Origin: Eubacterium sp. 1001713B170207_170306_E7
GTDB taxonomy: Bacteria > Bacillota > Clostridia > Eubacteriales > Eubacteriaceae
Assembly (NCBI RefSeq): GCF_015547515.1
Contig: NZ_JADMVE010000001.1
Coordinates: forward strand, 682,406-746,405
Direction: 5' to 3'
Length of the DNA: 64,000 bases
Shown: positions 34,891 to 42,601 of the stretch, piece after piece
Position numbering within the stretch: position 1 is the stretch's first letter
Layout: each line of letters starts with the position of its first letter
The notes under the pieces: model-generated
The model's database searches: none
What the model saw: only the letters and a program-made list of their open reading frames with translations
What the model was told of the DNA's origin: nothing
Program-made: the position numbers and the translations under genes

Positions 34891-34933
34891 AGAGCACGAC
34901 CGAGAGCGGCGGTGTGTTGTGGCTGAGAGTGGA

Positions 34934-35146
34934 ATGGCGGTTTGTTACGCCAGCAGCATCAAAACCATGGAGAAAAAAATCGAGCAGGGGTCTGCGCTGT
35001 GCAAGGCACTTCTGGCGGATCAGATGCTTTTGACGGGCAGCGGCTTTTCCATTGTCCGGGATGGGGAGTGCCTGCGGTGCAGGCATTTTAATGATTGTCT
35101 TCAGGTGGAGAAAAAGCTCAAAAACAGCGGAATAAAGACAAAATAA
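34934..35146 (+). CDS. Small Cys-containing protein
   Basis: A 70-residue ORF starting at ATG 34934 (weak SD gagtgga). It contains a C-terminal CLRCRHFNDC cluster that could bind a metal and an otherwise mixed helical sequence. It follows the previous gene by 43 bp. No family recognised; phage-like small proteins of this type are common. Its reality depends mainly on position and the cysteine motif. Confidence 0.45.
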   Translation: MAVCYASSIKTMEKKIEQGSALCKALLADQMLLTGSGFSIVRDGECLRCRHFNDCLQVEKKLKNSGIKTK

Positions 35147-35306
35147 TAGCATTTTGCATCAAAAAAGTCTCTGTTGCAGGGGCTTTTTTGCTTTTTTGGT
35201 GGCCTTTTCGGTGCTGAGTGAACCGTGACCGGGGTCTGGTAATTTCGTATAATGGTCTCAACCTCAGCGGTGATCGCTTAGGAAAAATTTTTAAGGAGGT
35301 TCTGAT

Positions 35307-35864
35307 ATGAACCAAAACCAACCATCATCCGCCACAGCAGCTGTGAGCGAAGCGAAAAAGACCCATGTTCCGGCAAGAGAGCTTACGCCGCTTCCGAACT
35401 TTTTAAAGTATCTGGGTCTTTCGGGTACGGAGGAAGTGCCAGGCTTTATCCCGCCGGTCTTTTCGGTGGACAACCCCAGGGCCTGCCGTCCCGAGGGCTG
35501 GAAGCCTGAGGCGACGCCGGAGTTTTTAGAGGGCATGAACTTGGTGCGGGACCTCTCAAAGGTTCGCATGTTTGTGAGCAGCAATCCATTGGATTTTTAT
35601 GTGACGGCCCCAGGCGGCGGGTGTGTTCTGGAAACCATAAAGCCTGACGGCAGCCGGGAGTGCTGTACGGTCACCGAGGTGCCAGGCACAGAGACAGATC
35701 ATCTTTTTGAAGGGGACTGGGAGGCGCTTCGAAACCCTGCTCTGCGGGCCACCACCGACGTGGAGCTGCTGCTGGACAGCGTCGAAATGGGGCGCATGGT
35801 GTTTAAAACAACACTTGACCACGAGGAACAGTATTTTGTCATGATCGAAAGGGAGGAAATGTAA
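35307..35864 (+). CDS. Uncharacterised 185-residue protein
   Basis: Starts at ATG 35307 with a strong SD (aaggaggttctgat). A -10-like TATAAT lies at about 35249. The N-terminal 30 residues are polar. The middle has PGFIPPVFSVDNPRACRPEGW, and the C-terminal part alternates acidic and hydrophobic residues. It is followed after one base by the BRO-type antirepressor gene, so they are co-transcribed. No family recognised. A phage regulatory or immunity function is possible from context only. Confidence 0.65.
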   Translation: MNQNQPSSATAAVSEAKKTHVPARELTPLPNFLKYLGLSGTEEVPGFIPPVFSVDNPRACRPEGWKPEATPEFLEGMNLVRDLSKVRMFVSSNPLDFYVTAPGGGCVLETIKPDGSRECCTVTEVPGTETDHLFEGDWEALRNPALRATTDVELLLDSVEMGRMVFKTTLDHEEQYFVMIEREEM

Positions 35865-35865
35865 A

Positions 35866-36708
35866 ATGGCCGCGGCAATTTTTACCCAGACCTTTGAGAG
35901 CGCGCTTTTCGGCAGAATCCGCACGCTGGTGGAGCAGGAGACCGCCGGAGGTCAGGAGGCCCGGGAATGGCTGGTGGCTGCCGATGTGTGCGCCGCCCTG
36001 GGCTACAGTCGGGACGCTTCCAACATTGTAAGGCGCCATGTCAACCCGGCAGATACGTCGAAACGGCGGATCTCCGACGCCAACGGGCATCCCCAGAGCA
36101 TGCTGGTCGTCAACGAGAGCGGCCTGTACGCCCTGATCTTTGGCAGCACACGCCCGGAGGCCCAGAGCTTTAAGCACTATGTGACCGCCGTTATTCTGCC
36201 CAGTATCCGCCGGCATGGCGCCTATATGGAGGAAGAGGTCATGGACCGGGTGCAGGACGATCCCGAGGCTATGCGGGAGCTGATGGCCATGCTGAGGGCC
36301 GAGACGGCTAAGAACAGGGTATTGAGCGCGAAGCTCAGCCAGCTGGAAAACAGGGTCCGGGAGCTAAAGCCCGCCGCGGCCTTTGGCGAGGCCATCACCG
36401 CCTCGGAGGGCAGTATCTCCATGGGGGACATGGCAAAGCTACTGCGCCAGAACGGCGTGAACATCGGGCGGAACCGCCTGTTCATAAAGCTGCGGGACGG
36501 CGGCTTCTTAAGCACCCAGCAAGGCAGCTGGAACAAGCCGCTGCAATGGACCATGGAGCTCGGCTATTTTGAGATCGAGGAGGGCTCTTTTAGAAAGCCT
36601 GTGGGTAAGGACGGCCGGACGCTCTGGTCGGTGACCCGTGTAACACCCCGGGGGCAGGCCTGTCTGGTGGACTGGTTTTTAACCTGGGATAAGGAGGGAA
36701 GGCCATAA
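35866..36708 (+). CDS. BRO/KilA-type phage antirepressor
   Basis: A 280-residue protein with a BRO-N domain (about residues 5-118): WLVAADVCAALGYSRDASNI, HVNPADTSKR, MLVVNESGLYALIFGS and FKHYVTAVILPSIRRHGAYM. A helical linker follows, then a KilAC-like C-terminal domain (about 165-275): SMGDMAKLLRQNGVNIGRNR, LFIKLRDGGFL, VTPRGQACLVDWFL. Phage antirepressors of this build bind DNA or repressors and switch on lytic genes. In the BRO-N domain the DNA reads GATACGTCGAAACGGCG (36052-36068), identical over 17 bp to the dispersed repeat at 47636; the encoded DTSK is usual for the family, so this may be chance. Confidence 0.9.
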   Translation: MAAAIFTQTFESALFGRIRTLVEQETAGGQEAREWLVAADVCAALGYSRDASNIVRRHVNPADTSKRRISDANGHPQSMLVVNESGLYALIFGSTRPEAQSFKHYVTAVILPSIRRHGAYMEEEVMDRVQDDPEAMRELMAMLRAETAKNRVLSAKLSQLENRVRELKPAAAFGEAITASEGSISMGDMAKLLRQNGVNIGRNRLFIKLRDGGFLSTQQGSWNKPLQWTMELGYFEIEEGSFRKPVGKDGRTLWSVTRVTPRGQACLVDWFLTWDKEGRP

Positions 36709-37106
36709 ACTATTTCGCAGAGCTCGACGCCTTTTATGAATGGCACGCTGGTCTGCCGAATGAGCAGAAGCTGTCGCCCGGGGCCATCGCCCTGTGGCAT
36801 TACCTGCTGTACCGGTGCAACGCCTGCGCCCTGCCGGACCTGGATGGCCGGTGGCTGTGGCGGGTGCAGTTCTGGGTGCGGCCCATGCAGCTCGAGCGGG
36901 TACTCAAATGCTCTGAACGCCATATCCGCCGCTACCGCAGTGAGCTGGAGGCCTCGGGCCGTCTGAAATACCAGCGGGCCATTAAAAACAAACAGGTTGG
37001 CTTTTATACCCTGGTGCCCTTTGCCGGCAACGTGGCCCCTGTCGTGCTTAACAGTCTTTCCGGTGAAAAAAACCTTGTCTACGGGTATGTGGATAAGTCA
37101 GGCTGA
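36705..37106 (+). CDS. Phage replication-protein N-terminal domain, apparent ATA start
   Basis: A frame of 133 residues reads NYFAELDAFYEWH at its start, matching the N-terminus of phage replisome-organiser (DnaD-like) proteins, which normally begin MNYF. The only codon that fits is ATA 36705, with a perfect SD aaggaggg (36691-36698) 6 bp before it. No ATG, GTG or TTG occurs in frame before residue 46. The winged-helix region is LERVLKCSERHIRRYRSELEASGRL. The protein stops at 133 residues, without the DnaD/AAA-loader part of full-length proteins. It overlaps the antirepressor gene by 4 bp. Either translation starts at ATA or this is an inactivated remnant. Confidence 0.6.
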   Translation: MNYFAELDAFYEWHAGLPNEQKLSPGAIALWHYLLYRCNACALPDLDGRWLWRVQFWVRPMQLERVLKCSERHIRRYRSELEASGRLKYQRAIKNKQVGFYTLVPFAGNVAPVVLNSLSGEKNLVYGYVDKSG

Positions 37107-37257
37107 AAATTTCACAAATCCGGATTCGGGGACAGCTATGTCCGCAATATTGGCAAAATGGCAAAAGTGGCGGCAGAATCACGGACGCCCGTGTCCGCCA
37201 TTAATAATCTATTCAATAATATTATCTATTAATCTTTTATGATTCAGGAGGTGCAGT

Positions 37258-37473
37258 TTGTCCACAAATCGTTACGGTATGGGAGGAAGTCTGGTGCGGA
37301 GAAAGCGGGCCTATCTGGTCACGGCAGAGTGCCGGGTCCGGGTTGGCTTTTACGCCAGGGATGCGGATGAGGCCGAGGATCAGTTCAACGACTATCTGGC
37401 CGCCCTGCAGGGCACCCATCCCGAGGTGGTGTTTGCCATACAGGATATCCGCGAGGATGACGCGCTGTTTTAG
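37258..37473 (+). CDS. Small uncharacterised protein
   Basis: A 71-residue protein from TTG 37258 (SD aggaggtgca); an alternative is ATG 37279. It is basic at the N-terminus (LVRRKRAYLVTAECRVRVGF) and acidic at the C-terminus. YARDADEAEDQFNDYLAALQ resembles small domains in phage or plasmid proteins, but no family is certain. It precedes the sigma-factor gene by 26 bp and may be in its operon. Confidence 0.55.
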   Translation: MSTNRYGMGGSLVRRKRAYLVTAECRVRVGFYARDADEAEDQFNDYLAALQGTHPEVVFAIQDIREDDALF

Positions 37474-37499
37474 AAAGACAGCCCGAAAGGGGGAATTAC

Positions 37500-38096
37500 T
37501 TGAAGGATGAAAAATACCGCGCCCTGGACGAATGGGTGCGCAAAGCCGGCCAGGGCGACCAGACCGCCAGGGAAATGCTGCTCATGAGCTTTAAGCCGCT
37601 GATTCTGACCATCGTAAAACAGTATGTGTACGATCCGGCGGATTACGAGGATGCCTGCCAGGACGCGGCCTGTGTTTTTCTGGAGGCCGCCCATGATTTT
37701 GAGCCGGACGCCCGGGTTTATTTTCAGGTGTTTGTCCGCTCAAGACTCACCCATTACTTTAAAAAGCGGCGCGAGGGGCGCTTTGACCGGTCTGTCACGC
37801 CGGAGGAATCGCTGGACCGTGAGATCAATAAGGAGGGCGGCGCCATTGCCCTCATCGAGCTGATTTTAGATGAAAAAACAGACGTGGAGGCGCTCTGCCT
37901 TTACAGGGAGCAAAACCGGCGGCTGCTCGAGGCCTATGCGCAGCTGCCGCCGCGCCAGAAGGCTGCCTTTCAATACTTTTTTCTGCAGAAGGGGACGCTT
38001 GCCGAGCTGGCAAGGGCGGAGGGCGTGAGCCCGTCTGTGATGAGCAGGGCCTGCCGGAGCGCCCTTGAAAAGCTCCGAAAAGCGGTTAAAGCTTAG
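37500..38096 (+). CDS. Small sigma-70-family factor
   Basis: A 198-residue protein from TTG 37500 (SD gggggaatt, weak). It has a region 2-like part (TIVKQYVYDPADYEDACQDAACVFLEAA, ending in VFVRSRLTHYFKKRR) and a region 4-like HTH at the C-terminus (LPPRQKAAFQYFFLQKGTLAELARAEGVSPSVMSRACRSALEKL). The size and layout recall the small sigma factors of clostridia (TcdR/UviA type) and those found beside DUF1659/DUF2922 genes. The genes behind it, two DUF proteins and an M15 peptidase, may be its targets or partners. No anti-sigma factor is recognisable. Confidence 0.8.
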   Translation: MKDEKYRALDEWVRKAGQGDQTAREMLLMSFKPLILTIVKQYVYDPADYEDACQDAACVFLEAAHDFEPDARVYFQVFVRSRLTHYFKKRREGRFDRSVTPEESLDREINKEGGAIALIELILDEKTDVEALCLYREQNRRLLEAYAQLPPRQKAAFQYFFLQKGTLAELARAEGVSPSVMSRACRSALEKLRKAVKA

Positions 38097-38213
38097 GGAA
38101 AGCTTAAAAAGGATTTTTTGAAAAGAAGGATGTTCTTTTTGTGCCGCCAAAACGGATTGTATAGGTGTAAGGCAAAACGCCGGACACAAAAAACAATTCA
38201 GGAGGTAAGAAAA

Positions 38214-38441
38214 ATGGCTACCATTGAAAAAAGTGTAGAATCCGTCGGCATGAAGATCACCGTCAACCACGGCGAACGGGAGGGGAAGATCGTCAAGTCC
38301 TCTAAGACCTACGGCGATGTGGACCCGGCCGTCACCGACGCCGCCTTTGTGAACACCGCCAAGGCCATTGCCGGCATGCAGGAGCCCATCCGGGAAAAAC
38401 AGGTGAAGGTGACGGCGGAGGAACTGGTTGAAATCGCATAG
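38214..38441 (+). CDS. DUF1659-like small protein
   Basis: A 75-residue protein; ATG 38214 has SD aggaggtaag. The pattern SVESVGMKITVNHG, VKSSKTYGDVDPAVTDAAFVNTAKAIAGMQ fits the DUF1659 family of small proteins with a YvrJ/sigma-factor neighbourhood in Firmicutes. The function of the family is unknown. It lies 117 bp after the sigma-factor gene and 135 bp before its usual DUF2922 partner. Confidence 0.75.
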   Translation: MATIEKSVESVGMKITVNHGEREGKIVKSSKTYGDVDPAVTDAAFVNTAKAIAGMQEPIREKQVKVTAEELVEIA

Positions 38442-38474
38442 TGATTTCAACAGGTTCTCAATGGAAAACAGCGC

Positions 38475-38525
38475 GGAACCACGGGGGCGTGGTTCCCTAC
38501 AGCCTAAAGGCAGGGCGCGACGCCC
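38475..38525. repeat. Tandem hairpin repeats between the DUF1659 and DUF2922 genes
   Basis: GGAACCACG-GGGG-CGTGGTTCC then CTACA (38475-38501) is the reverse-strand form of the GTAGGGAACG family seen at 23231. Next is AGGGCG-CGA-CGCCCCT (38512-38526), a second GC-rich hairpin. Confidence 0.7.
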
Positions 38526-38576
38526 CTATCGTGCCGCAGACCGGTACTAAAATTAAAACAACAGGAGGAAACAAAC

Positions 38577-38816
38577 ATGGCAGCAACAACCAGCAAGGAT
38601 TTAACCATCTATTTTCAGCGCGCGGACGGGAAGGAGTTTAAGATCACCATTCCCGATTACAAGGAGGGCATCACCGATGCCGAGGTCAAGACAGGGGCTC
38701 AGGCCATTGTGGACCAGGGCGCTTTCTTACCCGACGGCTTTGGCCTGGTCAAGGTAACCGGGGCGGTGAGAACCGACACCACCAAGACCGATGTGGTCAT
38801 TGAGGAGGCCGCGTAA
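38577..38816 (+). CDS. DUF2922-like small protein
   Basis: A 79-residue protein with SD aggaggaaac before ATG 38577. SKDLTIYFQRADGKEFKITI, PDYKEGITDAEVKTGAQAI and a C-terminal VKVTGAVRTDTT are the DUF2922 pattern. DUF2922 and DUF1659 genes occur as a pair in many Firmicutes, often next to a small sigma factor and a murein hydrolase, as here. Biochemical function is unknown. Confidence 0.8.
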   Translation: MAATTSKDLTIYFQRADGKEFKITIPDYKEGITDAEVKTGAQAIVDQGAFLPDGFGLVKVTGAVRTDTTKTDVVIEEAA

Positions 38817-38887
38817 AAGAAGCGGCGCGGCCGGCACTTCTGGGGGCGTAAGCCCCTTTTTTCATGGATAAAACAGAAAGGAATAAT

Positions 38888-39460
38888 ATGGAAAGATTGA
38901 AAAGACCCCTTGCCGTCGGACTGGTCCTGGTGTGCGCGGCGGTTTCGCTGGTGTTTTTGGGAAGCCTTGCCGCTAAAAGCCCTCAAAACACTCAAATACC
39001 GGAGCAGCCGGCAATACGGCCAACGGCTCCGGAAGAACCGGAAAAGCCCCCAGAACCAGATTTTTCAACGCCTCAGGGGGAGGCGGGCGTTCCGCCGGAC
39101 AGTGCCGGGACAGAGACGCCGGCTGTGATGGCCACGCCCCACTTTGCCATGTCGGAATACCGATGCGACTGCCCGGGCTACTGTGACGGCTGGCCCTGCG
39201 AAATGGCGCCGCAGCTTTTAGAGAAGCTCGAAGCCCTGCGCTGTTCTTTCGGGCAGCCTGTCATCATCACCTCGGGCGTGCGGTGTGAGGCCCGCAACGA
39301 GGAGGTCGGAGGCGTCAGCTGGTCCTTTCACAAGCGGGGCTGCGCCGCGGATTTGTACTGCCCGGGCGTGGCTGTGGGCGATCTGGCCGCCGGGGCAGAG
39401 GACTGCGGGCTCAATGTGCTGCCCTATTACCACAGCGGCTATATCCATGTGGAAATCTGA
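38888..39460 (+). CDS. Membrane-anchored M15-family murein peptidase
   Basis: A 190-residue protein; ATG 38888 has SD agaaagga. An N-terminal membrane anchor (about residues 6-28) is followed by a Pro/Glu-rich linker (about 30-80) and a Peptidase_M15_3 domain. The zinc motif is visible: SFHKRGCAADLY (SxHxxGxAxD) and the final HVEI. YRCDCPGYCDGWPCEM is an extra Cys-rich segment typical of endolysin-like members. It should cut peptide bonds in peptidoglycan outside the membrane. Its place behind a sigma factor and DUF pair suggests a regulated wall-remodelling or release function. Confidence 0.85.
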   Translation: MERLKRPLAVGLVLVCAAVSLVFLGSLAAKSPQNTQIPEQPAIRPTAPEEPEKPPEPDFSTPQGEAGVPPDSAGTETPAVMATPHFAMSEYRCDCPGYCDGWPCEMAPQLLEKLEALRCSFGQPVIITSGVRCEARNEEVGGVSWSFHKRGCAADLYCPGVAVGDLAAGAEDCGLNVLPYYHSGYIHVEI

Positions 39461-39556
39461 ATCTTCAGAAAGATTTCAGAATTTATTCACAGAAAGATCA
39501 CAATGATCTGTTATACTGAGGACAGATTTAGGAAATAAACCTTGGGGGTGTACGAA

Positions 39557-39778
39557 ATGACAAAAACCAAAAAGACAGACCAGCTGACCATTATGGTGCT
39601 CGCACTGTTGATTTTAATGACTGCTGCCCTTGCAGGGCTGTTTCAATCCACACAGACGCTCCTTCAGAGCCGTGGAAGCGCTGCCGCCTCAGCGGTAACC
39701 GCTGTTCAGACCCTGGCCGAGGAAAGCCCGGCAGGCGGCCCCAGCGTCCCGGCCGAAAGCATCCGTGATTTTATTTGA
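39557..39778 (+). CDS. Small membrane protein
   Basis: A 73-residue protein from ATG 39557. One strong hydrophobic segment (LTIMVLALLILMTAALAGLF) follows a short Lys-rich N-terminus, then a Ser/Ala-rich tail. SD gggggtg is present. Function unknown; it could be a signal-anchored partner of the M15 peptidase or a holin-like protein. Confidence 0.55.
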   Translation: MTKTKKTDQLTIMVLALLILMTAALAGLFQSTQTLLQSRGSAAASAVTAVQTLAEESPAGGPSVPAESIRDFI

Positions 39779-39870
39779 AAAAAACGGCTTAAAATTTAAA
39801 AATTTTCATTTCCTTTTTTGAAATTGGGTATATAATAGTTATAAGAGCTTAACACATAGGAGGATATGAT

Positions 39871-40371
39871 ATGAACGAGATTTTTAACCGCGCCAGCGTG
39901 CGGGTTTTTAAGGACGCACCGGTCGAAAAGGAAAAAATAGAAATGCTGTTAAAGGCCGCCATGCAGGCGCCGTCAGCAGGAAACCAGCGGCCCTGGGAAT
40001 TTATTGTGGTCGAGGATAAAAAGACACTGGAGCAGCTGTCCGAAACCGATCCCTACGCCAAATTTGTGGCCAAGGTGCCAGCCGCCATCGTGGCGCTGGG
40101 CAATACCAATGAAATGCGCTTTCCTGAGCACTGGGAGCAGGATATGGCCGCTGCCTGCGAAAACATTCTCTTAGAGGCTGTGAGCCAGGAGCTGGGTGCG
40201 GTATGGCTGGGCGTGGCCCCACTTAAGGAGCGCATGGACCACATCACAAAGGTCTTTGAGCTGCCGGAGAACATCCGCCCCTATGCCATTCTTCCCTTTG
40301 GCTACGCCAAACGGCCCTATGAGGTGGAATCGCGGTACGAAGAAGACCGGGTGCATTATGAAAAATATTAA
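39871..40371 (+). CDS. Nitroreductase-family protein
   Basis: A 166-residue flavoprotein of the NfnB/NfsA-like family. The FMN motif near the N-terminus is ASVRVFKDAPVE (RxSxRxF type), followed by AAMQAPSAGNQRPWEFIVVED. The central DMAAACENILLEAVSQELGAVWLGVAP and C-terminal ILPFGYAKRPY complete the fold. Such enzymes reduce nitro-compounds, quinones or other electrophiles with NAD(P)H. Strong SD (aggagg) before ATG 39871; a single-gene unit ending at the terminator 40401-40436. Confidence 0.93.
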   Translation: MNEIFNRASVRVFKDAPVEKEKIEMLLKAAMQAPSAGNQRPWEFIVVEDKKTLEQLSETDPYAKFVAKVPAAIVALGNTNEMRFPEHWEQDMAAACENILLEAVSQELGAVWLGVAPLKERMDHITKVFELPENIRPYAILPFGYAKRPYEVESRYEEDRVHYEKY

Positions 40372-40400
40372 GGGCAGGCTCTGACAGCCTGCTCAGCGTC

Positions 40401-40436
40401 AGCGGTAAAGGACCCGCGTGTCCTCTGCCGCTTTTT
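40401..40436 (+). terminator. Terminator after the nitroreductase gene
   Basis: AGCGGTA-A-AGGAC and GTCCT-C-TGCCGCT pair with one internal mismatch, followed by TTTT. Confidence 0.85.
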
Positions 40437-40568
40437 CTATGCCATAAAGGAAGCACAAAATAGTACAGGAAATGACAAGAAATTTCCTATCCACAGCGCC
40501 TTTTTTGTTATATAACTATAGATAGAAAGATAGCATCAGATGAAAACGAAAATCAAGGAGGCTTGGAA

Positions 40569-41897
40569 ATGAAAAACGGCGTTGCAGGGGCGGGCCAGAG
40601 CGGAACGTCCACACGGGCGCACCTTTTGCAGCTCGTGGATAAAAATCTGCTGGTCGAGATTCTGGATGCCTTTACCAATGTGACGGGCCTGACCGCCAAC
40701 ATTGTGGACACCGGAGGGCGCTCGATTTTCACAAAGGCGGACGCCCAGATCAACTGCAGCTTCTGCCAGCTGATCTGGAAGCTTGAAAAGCAGAAGGGCA
40801 TCCAGCGCTGCAAGGGCGCCTACGCCCGGGCGGGCAAGCAGGCGGCCCTGTTTAACGAGCCCTATATTTTCCGCTGCCCCGGCGGCCTGGTGGAATGGGC
40901 GGCGCCCATCATCGTGGACGGCGAGCATCTGGGCAGCGTGATCTGCGGGCAGGTGCTCATGTGGGAGCCCGAGGAATTTTTCTGGATCGAGCTGGAGGAG
41001 ATGAACCGGGTGCTCACCGACGACTTTGAGCCCTTGTTTAAAGCGGCCAAGGAGCTGCAGGTGGTGTCGGGTGAAAAGGTGCAGAGCGCAGCGTCTTTGC
41101 TGTCCGTCATGGCTAACTACATTGTGAACGCGGCCTGGCAGAGCATGCAGCGCAAAAAAGAGCTTCAGCTGCAGCAGACGCTCCTGAACGATGAGATCGC
41201 CACCCGCAAAAGCCTGGAGGAAAAGCTGAACAGCCAGAGCCTGAACTATTACATCGAAAAGGAAAAAAGCCTGATCGGCAAGATCAAGCTGGGCGATCTG
41301 GACGAATGCCGCAAAATTTTCAAGGTCATGCTGGCCGACATCTTTGCTGAAGCCGGGCAGGATAACCTGGCTGTGGTGCGGGCGCGGGTCTTTGAGCTGG
41401 CGGTGGTGGTTTCCCGGGCGTCGGTGGAGGCTGGCGTCAATTCGGAGATGCCCATTGCCATCAACGCGGCCTTTATGCAGGAGCTTGGCACCTGCTACTC
41501 GACCGAGGACATCAACACCGCGGCGCTGAAGGTGCTGGAACGCTATTTTGAGGCGCTTCAGACCAACAGCAAGTCTAAAAACCGCTCGGCCATCGAGGGC
41601 ATCAAGGGCTTTATCCGCAACCATTACAACCGCAACCTCACCCTTGAGGAAATCGCGGATTCGGTTTATCTGAGCCCCTACTATGTCAGCCGTATTTTTA
41701 AGGAGAGCCAGAGCATGACCGTCATGGACTATGTGACCCGGGTCAAGCTGGAGGAGGCCAAAAAGATGCTGGGCAACCCGCGGTATAAAATCGACGAGAT
41801 CGCCGTGCGGCTGGGCTACAGCGACGCGAGTTATTTTTCAAAGGTGTTTAAGAAAAACGAGGGCATGACGCCAACACAGTTCAGGCAGAGCCGGTAG
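40569..41897 (+). CDS. PocR-sensor AraC-family regulator
   Basis: A 442-residue regulator; ATG 40569 has SD aaggagg 7 bp upstream. The N-terminal PocR domain (about residues 15-185) has FTNVTGLTANIVD, CSFCQLIWKLEKQKGIQRC, FRCPGGLVEWAAPI and GSVICGQVLM, with four conserved Cys. A helical linker follows. The C-terminal pair of AraC helix-turn-helices (about 340-440) shows NLTLEEIADSVYLSPYYVSRIF and IDEIAVRLGYSDASYFSKVFK. PocR domains sense small alcohols or corrinoid-linked substrates. Facing a corrinoid protein gene 32 bp downstream, it is the likely activator of the methyltransferase genes. Confidence 0.92.
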   Translation: MKNGVAGAGQSGTSTRAHLLQLVDKNLLVEILDAFTNVTGLTANIVDTGGRSIFTKADAQINCSFCQLIWKLEKQKGIQRCKGAYARAGKQAALFNEPYIFRCPGGLVEWAAPIIVDGEHLGSVICGQVLMWEPEEFFWIELEEMNRVLTDDFEPLFKAAKELQVVSGEKVQSAASLLSVMANYIVNAAWQSMQRKKELQLQQTLLNDEIATRKSLEEKLNSQSLNYYIEKEKSLIGKIKLGDLDECRKIFKVMLADIFAEAGQDNLAVVRARVFELAVVVSRASVEAGVNSEMPIAINAAFMQELGTCYSTEDINTAALKVLERYFEALQTNSKSKNRSAIEGIKGFIRNHYNRNLTLEEIADSVYLSPYYVSRIFKESQSMTVMDYVTRVKLEEAKKMLGNPRYKIDEIAVRLGYSDASYFSKVFKKNEGMTPTQFRQSR

Positions 41898-41929
41898 TCA
41901 CGAAAAACATGTGTAAAGGGAGGTAGCGC

Positions 41930-42598
41930 ATGGATCAGATTATTTTGGAAATACAGCAGGGCCTGGTGGACGGCGACGCAGAGTATGTGAAGGGCAAAAC
42001 CGAGACAGCCCTGGCGCGTGAAATCTGCCCGGAGGCCATCATTAAGAAGGCCCTGATACCGACCATGGACAAAATCGGCCGGGAGTTCAGGGAAGGGGAG
42101 ATCTACATCCCCGATGTGCTGATGTCGTCCCGGGCCATGCACGCCAGCCTGTATGTGCTCAAGCCCCTGCTCACAAGGGCGGTGAGCCAGCACAAGGGCA
42201 CGGTGGTCATCGGCACCGTGGCCGGCGATCTGCACGACATCGGCAAAAACATGGTGACCTGGAGCCTCCAGGGCGAGGGCTATGAGGTCATTGACCTGGG
42301 CATTGATGTGCCGCCCGCCACCTTTGTGGCCGCCATCAAAAAATCAAAGCCGGATATTTTAGCCATGTCCGCCCTGCTGACCACCACCATCGGCGAGATC
42401 CGCAACGTGATCCGTGAGGTGACCGACGAAGGCCTGCGGAACCAGGTGAAGATCATCGTAGGCGGCGGTCCTGTGACCCAGGACTTTGCCGACGAGGTGG
42501 GCGCCAACGGCTACGGCAAGGATATTTTTGGGGCCATCGACGTGGTCAACCAGATTCTGGGCAGGGACAGCGGCTATTTTGGGACAAGTGAGGTGTGA
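41930..42598 (+). CDS. Corrinoid (methyl-carrier) protein
   Basis: A 222-residue MtbC/MttC/MtaC-type protein. The N-terminal helical cap (about residues 5-85) is followed by a Rossmann B12-binding domain with GDLHDIGKNMV (His is the cobalt ligand), DLGIDVPP, and MSALLTTTIGEIRNVI and IVGGGPVTQDFADEVGANGY around the base-off tail pocket. It accepts a methyl group from a substrate-specific methyltransferase and hands it to tetrahydrofolate. No methyltransferase I gene is directly beside it; the next genes encode a CobW-like GTPase and a His-rich protein. Confidence 0.94.
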   Translation: MDQIILEIQQGLVDGDAEYVKGKTETALAREICPEAIIKKALIPTMDKIGREFREGEIYIPDVLMSSRAMHASLYVLKPLLTRAVSQHKGTVVIGTVAGDLHDIGKNMVTWSLQGEGYEVIDLGIDVPPATFVAAIKKSKPDILAMSALLTTTIGEIRNVIREVTDEGLRNQVKIIVGGGPVTQDFADEVGANGYGKDIFGAIDVVNQILGRDSGYFGTSEV

Positions 42599-42601
42599 AA
42601 A

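Noticed and set aside
34649-34933. Upstream extension of the small Cys-containing protein in another frame over the 141-residue gene
   Set aside because: The extension only shadows the real gene; ATG 34934 gives a compact protein.
36052-36068. Repeat insertion in the BRO gene (17-bp match to the 47636 repeat)
   Set aside because: The encoded DTSK residues are usual in BRO-N domains, so chance similarity is more likely than insertion.
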